A stretch of DNA of 64,000 bases, taken from the NCBI RefSeq assembly GCF_017573505.1, contig NZ_JAGEOJ010000009.1, positions 248,001 through 312,000 on the forward strand, given 5' to 3'. The stretch comes from Actinomadura barringtoniae (lineage in GTDB: Bacteria > Actinomycetota > Actinomycetes > Streptosporangiales > Streptosporangiaceae). The position numbers and the translations under genes were made by a program. Below, piece by piece: positions 27,080 through 35,691 of this stretch. The notes beneath the pieces are model-generated. The model had not been told where the DNA came from. It made no database searches and saw only the letters and a list, made by a program, of their open reading frames with translations. How positions within the stretch are numbered: position 1 is the first letter of the stretch; each line of letters starts with the position of its first letter.

Positions 27080-27170
27080 GGTCGCCGCGAACACCGGCAC
27101 GACGAGATAATCGGACCAGGCGCGGGGTAGGCATGCCCGTTGTCATGTTGCGAGAAGAGGGGGCCGCCAC

Positions 27171-28700
27171 GTGAGTGTTGCAACCAATCCACTCCGGGAT
27201 CCGCGGGACAAGCGGCTGCCCCGGGTCGCAGGGCCGTGCGTCCTGGTGTTGTTCGGCGTGACGGGGGACCTGTCGCGTAAGAAGCTGCTGCCCGCCATTT
27301 ACGACCTGGCCAACCGGGGCCTGCTGCCGCCCGGCTTCTCCCTGGTGGGCTTCGCCCGCCGCGACTGGGAGAACGAGGACTTCCGGCAGATCGCCTACGA
27401 GTCGGTCAAGGCGCACGCGCGCACGCCGTTCCGCGAGGACGTCTGGCAGCACCTGTCGGAGGGCATGCACTTCGTCCCCGGCGAGTTCAGCGACCCCGGC
27501 GCGTTCGACGCGCTGGCGATGGCCGTCAAGGAGCTGGACGCCACCCGCGGCACCGGCGGCAACTACGCGTTCTACCTTTCGGTACCGCCCAAGTTCTTCC
27601 CCCAGGTCGTCGAGCAGTTGCAGCGCAGCGGCCTCGCCGACCAGTCGGACGAGGCCTGGCGCCGGGTCGTCATCGAGAAGCCGTTCGGGCACGACCTGAA
27701 GAGCGCGCTGGAGCTGAACGACACGGTGCACCGCGTCTTCCCCGAGGAGTCGATCTTCCGGATCGACCACTACCTCGGCAAGGAGACCGTGCAGAACATC
27801 CTGGCGCTGCGGTTCGCCAACACGATGTTCGAGCCGATCTGGAACCGCTCCTACGTCGACCACGTGCAGATCACGATGGCCGAGGACATCGGCATCGGCG
27901 GCCGCGCCGGCTACTACGACGGCATAGGCGCGGCCCGCGACGTCATCCAGAACCACCTGCTCCAGTTGCTCGCGCTCACCGCGATGGAGGAGCCGGTCTC
28001 CTTCGGCGCCGAGTCGGTCCGGGCCGAGAAGGCCAAGATCCTCTCGTCCGTGCGGTCGCCCGGCGAGGACCTGTCGCTGTCCACCGCGCGCGGGCAGTAC
28101 GCCGCCGGCTGGCAGGGCGGGGTCAGCGTCCAGGGATACCTGGCCGAGGACGGGATCCCGAAGGACTCCCAGACCGAGACCTACGCCGCCATCAAGCTGG
28201 AGATCGACAACCGGCGCTGGGCCGGTGTCCCGTTCTACCTGCGCACCGGCAAGCGGCTGAGCCGCCGGGTGACCGAGGTGGCGCTGGTGTTCGACCGCGC
28301 GCCGCACCTGCCGTTCTCGCACACCGACACCGAGGAGCTCGGGCAGAACGCCCTGGTCATGCGGGTGCAGCCGGACGAGGGCATCACGGTGCGGTTCGGC
28401 TCCAAGGTGCCCGGCACCTCGATGGAGATCCGCGACGTCAACATGGACTTCGCCTACGGCGAGTCGTTCACCGAGTCCTCGCCCGAGGCCTACGAGCGGC
28501 TGCTGCTGGACGTGCTGATCGGCGATCCCCCGCTGTTCCCGCGGCAGGAGGAGGTCGAGCTCTCCTGGAAGATCCTCGACCCGATCACCGAGTACTGGGC
28601 CACCCAGAAGGGTCTCGACCAGTACAAGTCCGGCGGCTACGGGCCGAACAGCGCCGACGAGCTCATGGCTCGGGACGGCCGCGCATGGAGGCGACTCTGA
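27171..28700 (+). CDS. zwf: Glucose-6-phosphate 1-dehydrogenase
   Basis: First committed enzyme of the pentose-phosphate pathway: glucose-6-phosphate plus NADP+ to 6-phosphogluconolactone (509 aa). The Rossmann motif is VLFGVTGDLSRKKLLPA, and the substrate/catalytic signature is RIDHYLGKETVQN with the conserved His-Tyr-Lys. VIEKPFGHD precedes it. The GTG start yields a short N-terminal extension rich in charged residues. The gene ends one base before opcA. Its activity in actinomycetes depends on OpcA and is often redox-sensitive. Confidence 0.97.
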   Translation: MSVATNPLRDPRDKRLPRVAGPCVLVLFGVTGDLSRKKLLPAIYDLANRGLLPPGFSLVGFARRDWENEDFRQIAYESVKAHARTPFREDVWQHLSEGMHFVPGEFSDPGAFDALAMAVKELDATRGTGGNYAFYLSVPPKFFPQVVEQLQRSGLADQSDEAWRRVVIEKPFGHDLKSALELNDTVHRVFPEESIFRIDHYLGKETVQNILALRFANTMFEPIWNRSYVDHVQITMAEDIGIGGRAGYYDGIGAARDVIQNHLLQLLALTAMEEPVSFGAESVRAEKAKILSSVRSPGEDLSLSTARGQYAAGWQGGVSVQGYLAEDGIPKDSQTETYAAIKLEIDNRRWAGVPFYLRTGKRLSRRVTEVALVFDRAPHLPFSHTDTEELGQNALVMRVQPDEGITVRFGSKVPGTSMEIRDVNMDFAYGESFTESSPEAYERLLLDVLIGDPPLFPRQEEVELSWKILDPITEYWATQKGLDQYKSGGYGPNSADELMARDGRAWRRL

Positions 28701-28701
28701 G

Positions 28702-29703
28702 ATGAACATCGATCTCACCGACACCACGACCCGCCGGATCCAGGACGCGCTGACCCAGGCCCGGCACCTCATGGGCGGCCCCGCCGTCGGCATGGTGCTG
28801 ACCCTGATCATCGTGACCGACGAGTCGGCGCAGTACGACGCGGTCCGGGCCGCCACCGAGGCGTCCCGCGAGCACCCCTGCCGGGTGCTGACCGTGATCT
28901 CGCGCGACGCCCGGGGCAGCTCGTCCCGGCTGGACGCCGAGATCCGGATGGGCGAGACCGGCCCGGGCGAGACCGTGCTGCTGCGCATGTACGGGCCGCT
29001 CGCCGAGCACGCCGACTCGGTCGTCGTGCCGCTGCTCATGCCCGACACCCCGGTCGTCACCTGGTGGCCGGGCGGCAAGGTGCCCAAGGTGCCGAACGAG
29101 GACCCGCTCGGCGCGCTCGCGCAGCGCCGGGTGACCGACGCCTACGCCGCCCGCGACCGGCTCGGCACGCTGTCCAAGCTGGCCGAGGCCTACCGGCCGG
29201 GCGACACCGACTTCACCTGGACCCGCCTCACCTCGTGGCGGTCGCTGCTGGCGGCGGCGCTCGACCAGGACCACGACGAGATCATGCGCGGCGAGGTCTC
29301 GGCCGAGCCCGACAGCCCGAGCGCCGAGCTGCTGGCCGCCTGGCTGGAGACGCGGCTGGGCGTTCCGGTGCAGCGGGCCGTCTCCGACGGTCCGGGCATC
29401 ACCGGGGTCACGCTGACCACCAAGGAGGGCGACCTGGTCGTGTCGCGTCCCGACGGCCGGGTGGCGACGCTGTCGCGTCCGGGCCAGCCGGACCGGCAGG
29501 TGGCGCTGCTGCGCCGCCCGATGCCCGAGCTGCTGGCCGAGGAACTGCGCCGCCTGGATCCCGACGAGATCTACCAGGAGGCGGCCCAGCGGTTCGCCAA
29601 GAGCCTGGCGGGCGAGGACGTTCCGCTGAAGCCGGCCCCGGCCCCCAAGAAGCAGCCCGCGCCCCGCAAGAAGACCCCGTCCAAGCAAACGGACAAGAAG
29701 TGA
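28702..29703 (+). CDS. opcA: Glucose-6-phosphate dehydrogenase assembly protein OpcA
   Basis: Activator/assembly factor of Zwf, known from cyanobacteria and actinomycetes, 333 residues. Recognisable segments are TRVLTLIIVTDESAQYD-like (here VLTLIIVTDESAQYD), ASREHPCRVLTVI, and DTPVVTWWPGGKVP. The C-terminal 35 residues form a Lys/Pro/Ala tail (KKQPAPRKKTPSKQ) not needed for the fold. It follows zwf with a one-base gap and overlaps pgl, so the three gene products are expected in fixed ratio. Confidence 0.95.
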   Translation: MNIDLTDTTTRRIQDALTQARHLMGGPAVGMVLTLIIVTDESAQYDAVRAATEASREHPCRVLTVISRDARGSSSRLDAEIRMGETGPGETVLLRMYGPLAEHADSVVVPLLMPDTPVVTWWPGGKVPKVPNEDPLGALAQRRVTDAYAARDRLGTLSKLAEAYRPGDTDFTWTRLTSWRSLLAAALDQDHDEIMRGEVSAEPDSPSAELLAAWLETRLGVPVQRAVSDGPGITGVTLTTKEGDLVVSRPDGRVATLSRPGQPDRQVALLRRPMPELLAEELRRLDPDEIYQEAAQRFAKSLAGEDVPLKPAPAPKKQPAPRKKTPSKQTDKK

Positions 29704-30482
29704 CCGGGACACCGACCGTCGTCATCCACCGCGACCAGGAGGTGCTGGCCAAGGCCGTCGCCGCCCGGCTGGTGACGCGGATCGTGGACGTGCAGTCGGC
29801 CCGCGGCTCGGCGTCGATCGTGCTGACCGGCGGCGGCGTGGGCACGGCGGTGCTCTCCGAGCTGGCGGCCAACCGCGCGCACGACGCGATCGACTGGCGC
29901 AGGCTGGACATCTGGTGGGGCGACGAACGGTTCCTGGAGACCGGCGACCCCGAGCGCAACGAGACCGGGGCCCGCAAGGCGCTGCTCGACCACGTGGACG
30001 TGGACCCGGCACGGGTCCACCCCATGGGCGCCATCGACGGCCCCGACGGTGACGACCCGGAGGCGGCGGCAGAGCGCTACACCGCCGCGCTCCGGGCCGC
30101 CGCGCGGCCCGAGGACCACGCGCCGGTCCCCTCGTTCGACATCCTCATGCTGGGCGTCGGCCCCGACGCGCACGTGGCGTCGCTGTTCCCGGAGATGCCG
30201 GCGCTGTACGACGAGCGCCCGGCCGTGGCGGTGCGGGGCGCTCCGAAGCCGCCGCCGACCCGGATCTCGCTGACGTTCCCGTCCATCCGGGCGGCCCGTG
30301 AGGTCTGGATCCTGGCGGCGGGCGACTCCAAGGCCAGGGCGTGCCGCCTGGGTCTTGAGGGCGCCGGTCCCGTCCAGGTCCCGGTCGCCGCCGCCCGCGG
30401 CAGGCAGCGCACGCTCTTCCTGCTGGACCGGGCCGCCGCGTCCCAGCTCCCGCACGGCATCGAGCGCATCGCCTCCCCGTAG
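29700..30482 (+). CDS. pgl: 6-phosphogluconolactonase
   Basis: Hydrolyses 6-phosphogluconolactone made by Zwf (260 aa). The family signatures are IVLTGGGVGTAVL near the N-terminus, WWGDERFLETGDPERNE, and the active-site loop LGVGPDAHVASLFP; the usual GHT histidine appears as AHV, retaining the catalytic His. The GTG start overlaps the opcA stop (GTGA). Last gene of the pentose-phosphate operon; a strong hairpin lies nine bases past the stop. Confidence 0.95.
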   Translation: MTGTPTVVIHRDQEVLAKAVAARLVTRIVDVQSARGSASIVLTGGGVGTAVLSELAANRAHDAIDWRRLDIWWGDERFLETGDPERNETGARKALLDHVDVDPARVHPMGAIDGPDGDDPEAAAERYTAALRAAARPEDHAPVPSFDILMLGVGPDAHVASLFPEMPALYDERPAVAVRGAPKPPPTRISLTFPSIRAAREVWILAAGDSKARACRLGLEGAGPVQVPVAAARGRQRTLFLLDRAAASQLPHGIERIASP

Positions 30483-30490
30483 GCCTGCAT

Positions 30491-30531
30491 GGACGCGGTG
30501 CGGGCGACCCTGAGTCGCCCGCACCGCGTCC
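30491..30531 (+). terminator. Transcription terminator of the pentose-phosphate operon
   Basis: A perfect 18-bp stem (left arm starting GGACGCGGTGCG) with the five-base loop CCTGA directly follows pgl. There is no U-tract, as is usual for actinomycete hairpin terminators. Confidence 0.85.
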
Positions 30532-30534
30532 GGG

Positions 30535-30572
30535 CCGTTCAGTCCCGTTCAGTCCCGTTCAGTCCCGTTCAG
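30535..30572. repeat. 10-bp tandem repeat (CCGTTCAGTC)
   Basis: Nearly four tandem copies of CCGTTCAGTC fill the gap between the pgl terminator and the convergent gene that follows; the last copy enters that gene's stop codon. It resembles the TTCAGG half-site seen in three promoters further on, but lies at gene ends, so it is more likely a slippage repeat. Confidence 0.7.
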
Positions 30573-31147
30573 GCGCTGCGGCGGATGCGGCCCTTACGTC
30601 CGTTGGACTTCTGCGCGCGGCGGCGCGGCTCGTAGGTCGGGAGCTCCCAGGTCAGGGCCATGCCCTCCCCGATCGGCGTCTCGGCCCAGCGGTCGGCGGC
30701 GGCACTCAGAGAGCTGATCGCCTCCGCCAGGTCGGCGGCGCCGACCGCCAGCGGCTCGGCACTGACGACGCCGTGCATCCGGCGCAGGTGCTCCAGGGCG
30801 ATCTCGGCGCTCTGCCCCTTCTCCACCGCCTCGTGCACGGCTCCGGCGACGCCCTCGCACTGGCCGAGGCCCTCGCCGTTCGCCTTGATGATCAGCCTGG
30901 AGCGTTCGTCCGCGTGCGGGCGGCGCCGGCCCTCGACGACGGTCATGTTGGTGAACATGGCGCCCGCGGCCACCGAGCCCCAGAAGCCGCGGCCGATCCC
31001 GAGCTCGCGTTCGGCGATGAAGTGGGCGAGGTCGTGCGGCACCGGACTGGTCCGGTCGTAGCCGGGGACCCGTACGGTCACGCCGTCGTCGCGCGCCGCC
31101 GTGCTGAAGTAGGAGCGCTCGGACACCTTGTGGAAGATGACCTTCAT
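30569..31147 (-). CDS. Conserved hypothetical protein
   Basis: A 192-residue soluble protein without signal peptide or membrane segment. I do not recognise a named domain. Notable features are the start MKVIFHKVSERSYFSTAARDDG, a PHDLAHFIAERELGIGRGFWG segment containing a potential HxxxxxE metal-ligand pair, a Trp/Gly-rich stretch, and a basic C-terminus (RRRAQKSNGRKGRIRRSA) that could contact nucleic acid. The ATG at MKVIF is chosen over an upstream ATG that gives a Pro-rich, unconserved start. It lies 10 bp after the esterase gene on the same strand. Confidence 0.65.
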   Translation of the reverse strand: MKVIFHKVSERSYFSTAARDDGVTVRVPGYDRTSPVPHDLAHFIAERELGIGRGFWGSVAAGAMFTNMTVVEGRRRPHADERSRLIIKANGEGLGQCEGVAGAVHEAVEKGQSAEIALEHLRRMHGVVSAEPLAVGAADLAEAISSLSAAADRWAETPIGEGMALTWELPTYEPRRRAQKSNGRKGRIRRSA

Positions 31148-31157
31148 CCAGCCAGGT

Positions 31158-32300
31158 TCACCGGCGGGCGGCGGGTGGGGCAACCGATTTTCCGGTGAGC
31201 AGGGTGGCGGCCCACTTCATGTACCCGGCGAAGCCCGCGCGCCAGACGTCGTAGTTGTGGCGTCCGCCGCCGACGACCATCAGCGGCGGATGCGGCTGGT
31301 AGGGGGCCAGGGCCTTGATGAACGCGTTCGCCTGGGTCGTGTCCTCGCGGTCGGCCCCGCCGACCGCGAGCCAGAACGGCGGCGGGCTTGCCGTGGGCGT
31401 GTGACCCTGCAACTCGGCGAGCGGGGTGTTCGCCGCGCGCAGCTGCCCGTTGCCGTGGAACGGGTCGTACTGGCCTGCACCGTTCCGATTCGGGTCGGGC
31501 TCGAAGTAGCCGCTCATGATGCCGACCGCGCCGTACGCGGTGGGGGTGCGCAGCGGCAGGTTGGCCGCGCAGTAGCCGCCCTCGGAGAAGCCCAGCAGGC
31601 CCCAGCGGCGGCCCGGCGGCTCGACGCGCAGCCGCGAGGCCACGAAGCGGGGGACGTCGTCGACCAGGTAGGTCTCGTCCTGCGGGCCGCCCGGCTCGTT
31701 CAGGCACTGCAGGGAGTTGGTCCTGCCGCCGTTGGTGTCGGGGATGACCAGCACGGCGGGCGCGGCCTGGCGGCGGGTCAGCAGGGCGCGGAAGATCGTG
31801 GGCGCGTGCAGGTTGCTCACCCAGTTGGCCGGGGTGCCGGGATCGCCGTGCAGAAGCTCCACGACGGGCAGGCGTTGTCGTCCGTGCCCGGGCTTGAAGT
31901 ACTGGGGAGGCAGGTAGACCAACCCGTTGCGGGTGATGCCGCTCTCGACGCCCGCGAACGGCATGGTGAGCAGCATCCCGTTCTTGCGCACCTCACGGCT
32001 CACCCCCGCGCGGCGGAGCAGCGTGTCGAGCTGGCCCCGGGACTCCTCCCCCACCGAGGCGACGCTCCGCACGTTCGCGGGCCCGCCGCCGGTGACGTCG
32101 TCCCACATGGCGCCCCAGCTGTTGTAGTAGCTGTAGTAGTCGTTGACCAGGAGGACGCCCAGGACCATCGCCATGGTGAGCGACACCAGGCCCGCCGCGA
32201 TCCGCAACGCCAGATATCGGGTTCTGACCAGTGCGACCAGGAGACCGGCGGCCACGATCAGGAGCAGGACGATGGTCGCTTTGCTCTCTGGTCCGAACAT
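31158..32300 (-). CDS. Membrane-anchored esterase (alpha/beta hydrolase, esterase-D/antigen-85-like)
   Basis: A 380-residue protein with three N-terminal hydrophobic segments followed by an extracytoplasmic alpha/beta-hydrolase domain. The nucleophile elbow is GLLGFSEGGYCA; ELLHGDPGTPANW and VVGGGRHNYDVW (probable catalytic His) fit the PF00756 esterase family, which includes mycolyltransferases and many surface esterases. Start ATG overlaps the sortase stop by one base (TGATG), so the two are one operon. Acting with a sortase suggests cell-envelope modification; substrate unknown. Confidence 0.82.
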   Translation of the reverse strand: MFGPESKATIVLLLIVAAGLLVALVRTRYLALRIAAGLVSLTMAMVLGVLLVNDYYSYYNSWGAMWDDVTGGGPANVRSVASVGEESRGQLDTLLRRAGVSREVRKNGMLLTMPFAGVESGITRNGLVYLPPQYFKPGHGRQRLPVVELLHGDPGTPANWVSNLHAPTIFRALLTRRQAAPAVLVIPDTNGGRTNSLQCLNEPGGPQDETYLVDDVPRFVASRLRVEPPGRRWGLLGFSEGGYCAANLPLRTPTAYGAVGIMSGYFEPDPNRNGAGQYDPFHGNGQLRAANTPLAELQGHTPTASPPPFWLAVGGADREDTTQANAFIKALAPYQPHPPLMVVGGGRHNYDVWRAGFAGYMKWAATLLTGKSVAPPAARR

Positions 32301-33031
32301 CAACGCTCCGTTCCGCTCGAGGGGGGACGACCCCCCACGCCCCCCGAAAACCGCCCTTTGCTCACCCAGCGCAGGCCTGGGCGCGCCAGATACCAGAAGT
32401 CGCGCAGCGACCTGGTCGTGGCGATCAGGTCGGGCCTGCGCACCAGGTGCCCGAAGGCGATCACGTTGTCGGTGTAGTGGCCGGTGGCCCGGTCGAAGGT
32501 GCCTCCGCAGGTGATCAGCCGCAGACCCGGATAGTTCAGCTGCCCGTAGACGCGCTGGGTGGGGAAGGAGTCCTTGTTGAAGCGCTCCACCGAGTCGATG
32601 TCGAACTCCGCCGTCGAGCCGTCCCGGCGCCGGACCTCGACCAGTGCCCCGGGGCGCAGGTCGCCCAGGCGGTAGAACACCGCCGCGCCGGAGGCCGCCG
32701 AGTCGACGTGGCCGAGGATCACCGCGGGGCCGCGCTGGCCCGGGCTCGGGCCGCGGTCGTACCAGCCGGCGGTCCCGGCGTGGTCCAGCGGCGGCACGTC
32801 CACCGTGCCGTCGGCCGCCATCCCGACGTTCATGATCGGGGCGCGCACCCCGATGGCCGAGATCGCGATCGTCGTCGGCTGCGAGCCCGCCATGCCGGAC
32901 GCCGGGACCGGATGGTCCTCGGCGGCGGCCGACGCGGGCGGCTGCGGCGGCCCGCCCGGGCCGTTCAGCCCGGAGATCAGCAGCAGGCCGCCGGTGACGA
33001 CCAGGGCTCCCGCCAAGAACCGCGCACGCAT
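32300..33031 (-). CDS. Class F sortase
   Basis: Membrane-anchored transpeptidase (243 aa) of the actinobacterial class F sortases. N-terminal membrane segment (FLAGALVVTGGLLLISGL), Pro-rich linker, then the catalytic domain with His in AVILGHVDSAASG, Cys in LRLITCGGTFDRATGHYTDN and Arg downstream of the Cys. The ATG follows GGGAGGG at good spacing; longer readings of this frame cover the promoter region. First gene of the sortase-esterase operon, divergent from a response regulator. I see no LPXTG-type substrate nearby, so the target must be elsewhere or atypical. Confidence 0.88.
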   Translation of the reverse strand: MRARFLAGALVVTGGLLLISGLNGPGGPPQPPASAAAEDHPVPASGMAGSQPTTIAISAIGVRAPIMNVGMAADGTVDVPPLDHAGTAGWYDRGPSPGQRGPAVILGHVDSAASGAAVFYRLGDLRPGALVEVRRRDGSTAEFDIDSVERFNKDSFPTQRVYGQLNYPGLRLITCGGTFDRATGHYTDNVIAFGHLVRRPDLIATTRSLRDFWYLARPGLRWVSKGRFSGGVGGRPPSSGTER

Positions 33032-33081
33032 GGGATCCCTCCCCCGAATGATCGCCGACAGGAAAAGAGTGGGACAGACCG

Positions 33082-33130
33082 CCTGAACCGGAGCTGAAGG
33101 ACCTGAACGGGCTTTCAGGAAACGTTCAGG
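33082..33130. promoter_or_regulatory. Operator A: CCTGAA-N6-TTCAGG element, sortase / response regulator promoters
   Basis: Half-sites CTGAA begin at 33083, 33094 and 33103 (spacing 11 then 9 bp), followed by inverted TTCAGG at 33114 and 33125. The central pair forms CCTGAA-cgggct-TTCAGG. The same architecture occurs at two other promoters in the next 4 kb. It is a plausible binding site for the OmpR-type regulator encoded 50 bp away. Confidence 0.7.
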
Positions 33131-33181
33131 CACGGGTTGACCAGGGGCGCTACGCCCGATTTGGCGATGTAAAGTCGGTCC

Positions 33182-33859
33182 GTGCGCCTCCTGATAGTCG
33201 AAGACGAACGCCGGCTCGCCGACTCCCTCAAACGGCGCATGTCGGCGGAGGGTTACTGGGCCGACGTCGCCTACGACGGGGGCTCCGGCCTGGAACGGGC
33301 GCTGGCCGACTCCTACGACGCGATCATCCTGGACGTGATGCTGCCGGTCCTCAGCGGCTACGCGGTCTGCTCCCGGCTGCGCGAGGCCGGGGTCACCACG
33401 CCGATCCTGATGCTGACGGCCAAGAGCGGCGAGTACGACGAGGCGGAGGCGCTGGACATCGGCGCCGACGACTACGTGACCAAGCCGTTCTCCTCGGTGG
33501 TCCTGCTCGCCCGGCTGCGGGCGCTGCTGCGCCGGGACGGCCGGGACGGCCCCAAGACCCTGCAGGCGGGCGATCTGACGCTGGAGCCGCGGTCCCTGCA
33601 GTGCCGGCGCGGCGACACCCGGATCGAGCTCACCGCCCGCGAGTTCGCCGTCCTGTCCTACCTGGTCGAACGGGCCGGGCAGGTGGTGTCCAAGCGGGAG
33701 ATGCTCGACGAGGTGTGGGACTGGGCCGACGAGCTCGACCCGAACATCGTCGAGGTCTACGTGAGCGCGCTCCGCCGCAAGATCGACACCCCGTTCGGCC
33801 GGCGGACCATCCAGACCGTGCGCGGCGCCGGCTACCGGCTGGTCCCCGACGGTGACTAG
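33182..33859 (+). CDS. OmpR-family response regulator
   Basis: A 225-residue two-component regulator. Receiver domain: acidic pocket VEDE, phosphoacceptor Asp in AIILDVMLP, LMLTAKS threonine and the lysine in DDYVTKPF. The winged-helix DNA-binding domain covers about residues 130-222 (LTAREFAVLSYLVERAGQVVSKREMLDEVWDW ... YVSALRRKID ... TVRGAGYRL). The GTG start lies 50 bp after the CCTGAA/TTCAGG operator array, and its stop overlaps the kinase start. It probably autoregulates and controls the divergent sortase operon. Confidence 0.93.
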   Translation: MRLLIVEDERRLADSLKRRMSAEGYWADVAYDGGSGLERALADSYDAIILDVMLPVLSGYAVCSRLREAGVTTPILMLTAKSGEYDEAEALDIGADDYVTKPFSSVVLLARLRALLRRDGRDGPKTLQAGDLTLEPRSLQCRRGDTRIELTAREFAVLSYLVERAGQVVSKREMLDEVWDWADELDPNIVEVYVSALRRKIDTPFGRRTIQTVRGAGYRLVPDGD

Positions 33860-35348
33860 GGCCGCCGGTACCGGTCCCCTGCACCCTGCGGCGGTGCGGT
33901 CCCGTTCCGTGCGACCCCGGTCGGTGCGGCCCCGTTCGGTACGGGCGCGGACGACGCTGGCGGCCACGCTCGTGGTGACGCTGGCGTTCGCCGCCGCCGG
34001 GGCCCTGCTGTATGTGTTGCTGCACTCGGAGCTGACCAGCGAGGTCGGCGACCGGACCGAGCTGACCGCCCGGCGGGTCGCCGACAGCGAGTCGGCGGGC
34101 AGCCTGAAGGGCCCGCTGCCGCGGGCGGGCGAGGGCGTCGACCTGATCCAGGTGGTCAGCGAGGCGGGCGGCATCCTGAAGTCCAACGGCCTGATCAGCG
34201 AGGGGCAGCCGCTCATCCGGATCCGGCCCCGCCCCGGGCAGGACAGCGTCTCGACGGTCGTGAAGGTGCCCGAGCTGGCGCGCGGCCATCCCGTGCAGGT
34301 CGTCGTGGTCCGCACCCAGAGCCAGGACGGGCCGGTCTACGTGTACGCGGCCACGGCGCTGACCGACACCGACAAGGCGACCCGCGCGATCCTCATCGCG
34401 CTGCTCATCGCGGCGCCGGTCTTCATCACGATGGTGGCGGTCCTCACCTGGTGGACGACGGGACGCGCGCTGCGCCCGGTCGAGTCCATCCGCGCCGAGC
34501 TGGCCGCGATCACCGCGCGGGCGCTCGGCCGCCGCGTGCCCGAGCCGCGCACCGGCGACGAGGTCGCCGCGCTCGCCGCGACCGTCAACCAGACGCTGGA
34601 CCGGCTCGACCGGGCCGGGGAGCGGCAGCGCCAGTTCGTCTCCGACGCCTCGCACGAGCTGCGCAACCCGATCGCCACGGTCCGGCTCCAGCTGGAGACG
34701 ATGCTCGCCGAGGACGGCGACGCCGAGTCGCTGCGGGCGGCGATCCGCGAGGCGCTGACCGACACCGAACGGCTCCAGGCCATCGCCGCCGACCTGCTGC
34801 TGCTCGCCCAGGCCGACTCGGAGATCCGGTCGGAGTCCGGGGGCGCCGCCAGGGAGTCCTCGGGCGTCCGGCGCAGGCGCGAGACGCTCGACCTGGGCCT
34901 GTTGGCCGCCGAGGAGGTCGCGCGGCGCCAGGGCAACCGGGTGCCGATCCGGCTGGACGTCGCCGACGGCGTGCTCACGCGCGGCGACGAACGGCAGCTG
35001 TCACGGGTCCTGGAGAACCTCATCGCCAACGCGCAGCGCTACGCGACCGCACGCGTGACCGTGCGCGTCGCGGCCGACGCCGGAGCCGGCGAGGCCGTCG
35101 TCGAGGTGGTCGACGACGGCCCCGGCATCCCGCCCGAAGACCGGGAGCGCGTCTTCGAGCGGTTCACCCGGCTGGACGCCGCCAGGGGCCGTCAGACCGG
35201 CGGCGCCGGCCTCGGCCTGGCGATCGCACGCGAGGTGGCGATCGCCCACGGCGGGACGCTCAGGGTCGGCGAGAGCGCGGCCGGCGCCCGGCTCGTGCTC
35301 CGCGTTCCCTTGCCGGCTCCCGCGCCGCCGGACGGGCGATCGCCCTGA
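33852..35348 (+). CDS. Sensor histidine kinase
   Basis: A 498-residue HisKA-type kinase, cognate to the upstream regulator (genes overlap by 8 bp). The N-terminus contains a short Arg/Ser/Val repeat (SVRPRSVRPRSVRAR). Two transmembrane segments (about residues 37-57 and 178-198) flank an extracytoplasmic sensor of about 120 residues. Then come a HAMP domain, the H-box SDASHELRNPIATVR, N-box VLENLIANAQRYA, G1 VVDDGPGIPPEDRERVFERF and G2 GAGLGLAIAREVA. The sensed signal is probably in the envelope, given the linked sortase and transpeptidase genes. Confidence 0.93.
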   Translation: MTRAAGTGPLHPAAVRSRSVRPRSVRPRSVRARTTLAATLVVTLAFAAAGALLYVLLHSELTSEVGDRTELTARRVADSESAGSLKGPLPRAGEGVDLIQVVSEAGGILKSNGLISEGQPLIRIRPRPGQDSVSTVVKVPELARGHPVQVVVVRTQSQDGPVYVYAATALTDTDKATRAILIALLIAAPVFITMVAVLTWWTTGRALRPVESIRAELAAITARALGRRVPEPRTGDEVAALAATVNQTLDRLDRAGERQRQFVSDASHELRNPIATVRLQLETMLAEDGDAESLRAAIREALTDTERLQAIAADLLLLAQADSEIRSESGGAARESSGVRRRRETLDLGLLAAEEVARRQGNRVPIRLDVADGVLTRGDERQLSRVLENLIANAQRYATARVTVRVAADAGAGEAVVEVVDDGPGIPPEDRERVFERFTRLDAARGRQTGGAGLGLAIAREVAIAHGGTLRVGESAAGARLVLRVPLPAPAPPDGRSP

Positions 35349-35544
35349 CCCCCGACCGGTGGCAGTCCTGGCAGAGCACCTCGGTCCACGGCGACATGAG
35401 CTGAACGCCGTTCCTCCAGTAGGTGACGCAGGCCCCGCCGTGGCCGTCGTCGGCGGTCCGCACCACGAACTCCTCGTCCCAGGCGAACGAGCAGTTCGTG
35501 CAGACGAACCGCCAACGCTCGTCCGCCAACATGATCTCGCGCAC
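35260..35544 (-). CDS. Small zinc-ribbon protein
   Basis: A 94-residue protein with two CxxC knuckles: FVCTNCSFAWDEEF and VLCQDCHRSG, 40 residues apart, which would form a zinc ribbon. Between them is the segment DGHGGACVTYWRNGV. The GTG chosen has AGGGG upstream; an ATG four codons in is an alternative. The Arg/Ala-rich C-terminus overlaps the end of the kinase gene by 89 bp in antisense, so its true 3' end may be spurious. Cytoplasmic, function unknown; it shares a divergent promoter region carrying operator B. Confidence 0.55.
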   Translation of the reverse strand: MREIMLADERWRFVCTNCSFAWDEEFVVRTADDGHGGACVTYWRNGVQLMSPWTEVLCQDCHRSGVRAIARPAAREPARERGARAGRRPRSRRP

Positions 35545-35630
35545 GGCGCACACCCCTCTCGCGCGGGCGGGCGGGTCCATCCGGTCCGCCCGTTTCAATG
35601 TGCTCGGGCCCAGGTGAGAGAAGGGTGAGA

Positions 35631-35668
35631 CCTGAAGCGGCCTTCAGGCGGCTCAGCTTGCCTTCAGG
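35631..35668. promoter_or_regulatory. Operator B: CCTGAA-N6-TTCAGG element before secreted protein gene
   Basis: CCTGAA-gcggcc-TTCAGG, then CTCAG at 35652 and TTCAGG at 35663. Spacings 9 and 11 bp mirror the 11 and 9 seen at operator A, as if the element were inverted. It lies 24 bp before the secreted-protein ATG and between two divergent genes. Confidence 0.65.
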
Positions 35669-35691
35669 CGGCGCGCTGCACGATCGCCGGT

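Noticed and set aside
24635..27100. 821-codon minus-strand frame opposite the PGI paralogues
   Set aside because: Antisense shadow in high-GC DNA; the plus-strand frames align with PGI throughout.
30535..30572. TTCAG repeats as a fourth copy of the envelope regulon operator
   Set aside because: Spacing is a uniform 10 bp rather than 11/9, there is no CTGAA partner, and it lies between gene ends, not at a promoter.
33898..33950. Repeats near the kinase start as a DNA regulatory element
   Set aside because: They are in-frame codon repeats encoding SVRPRSVRPRSVRAR and are explained by the protein.
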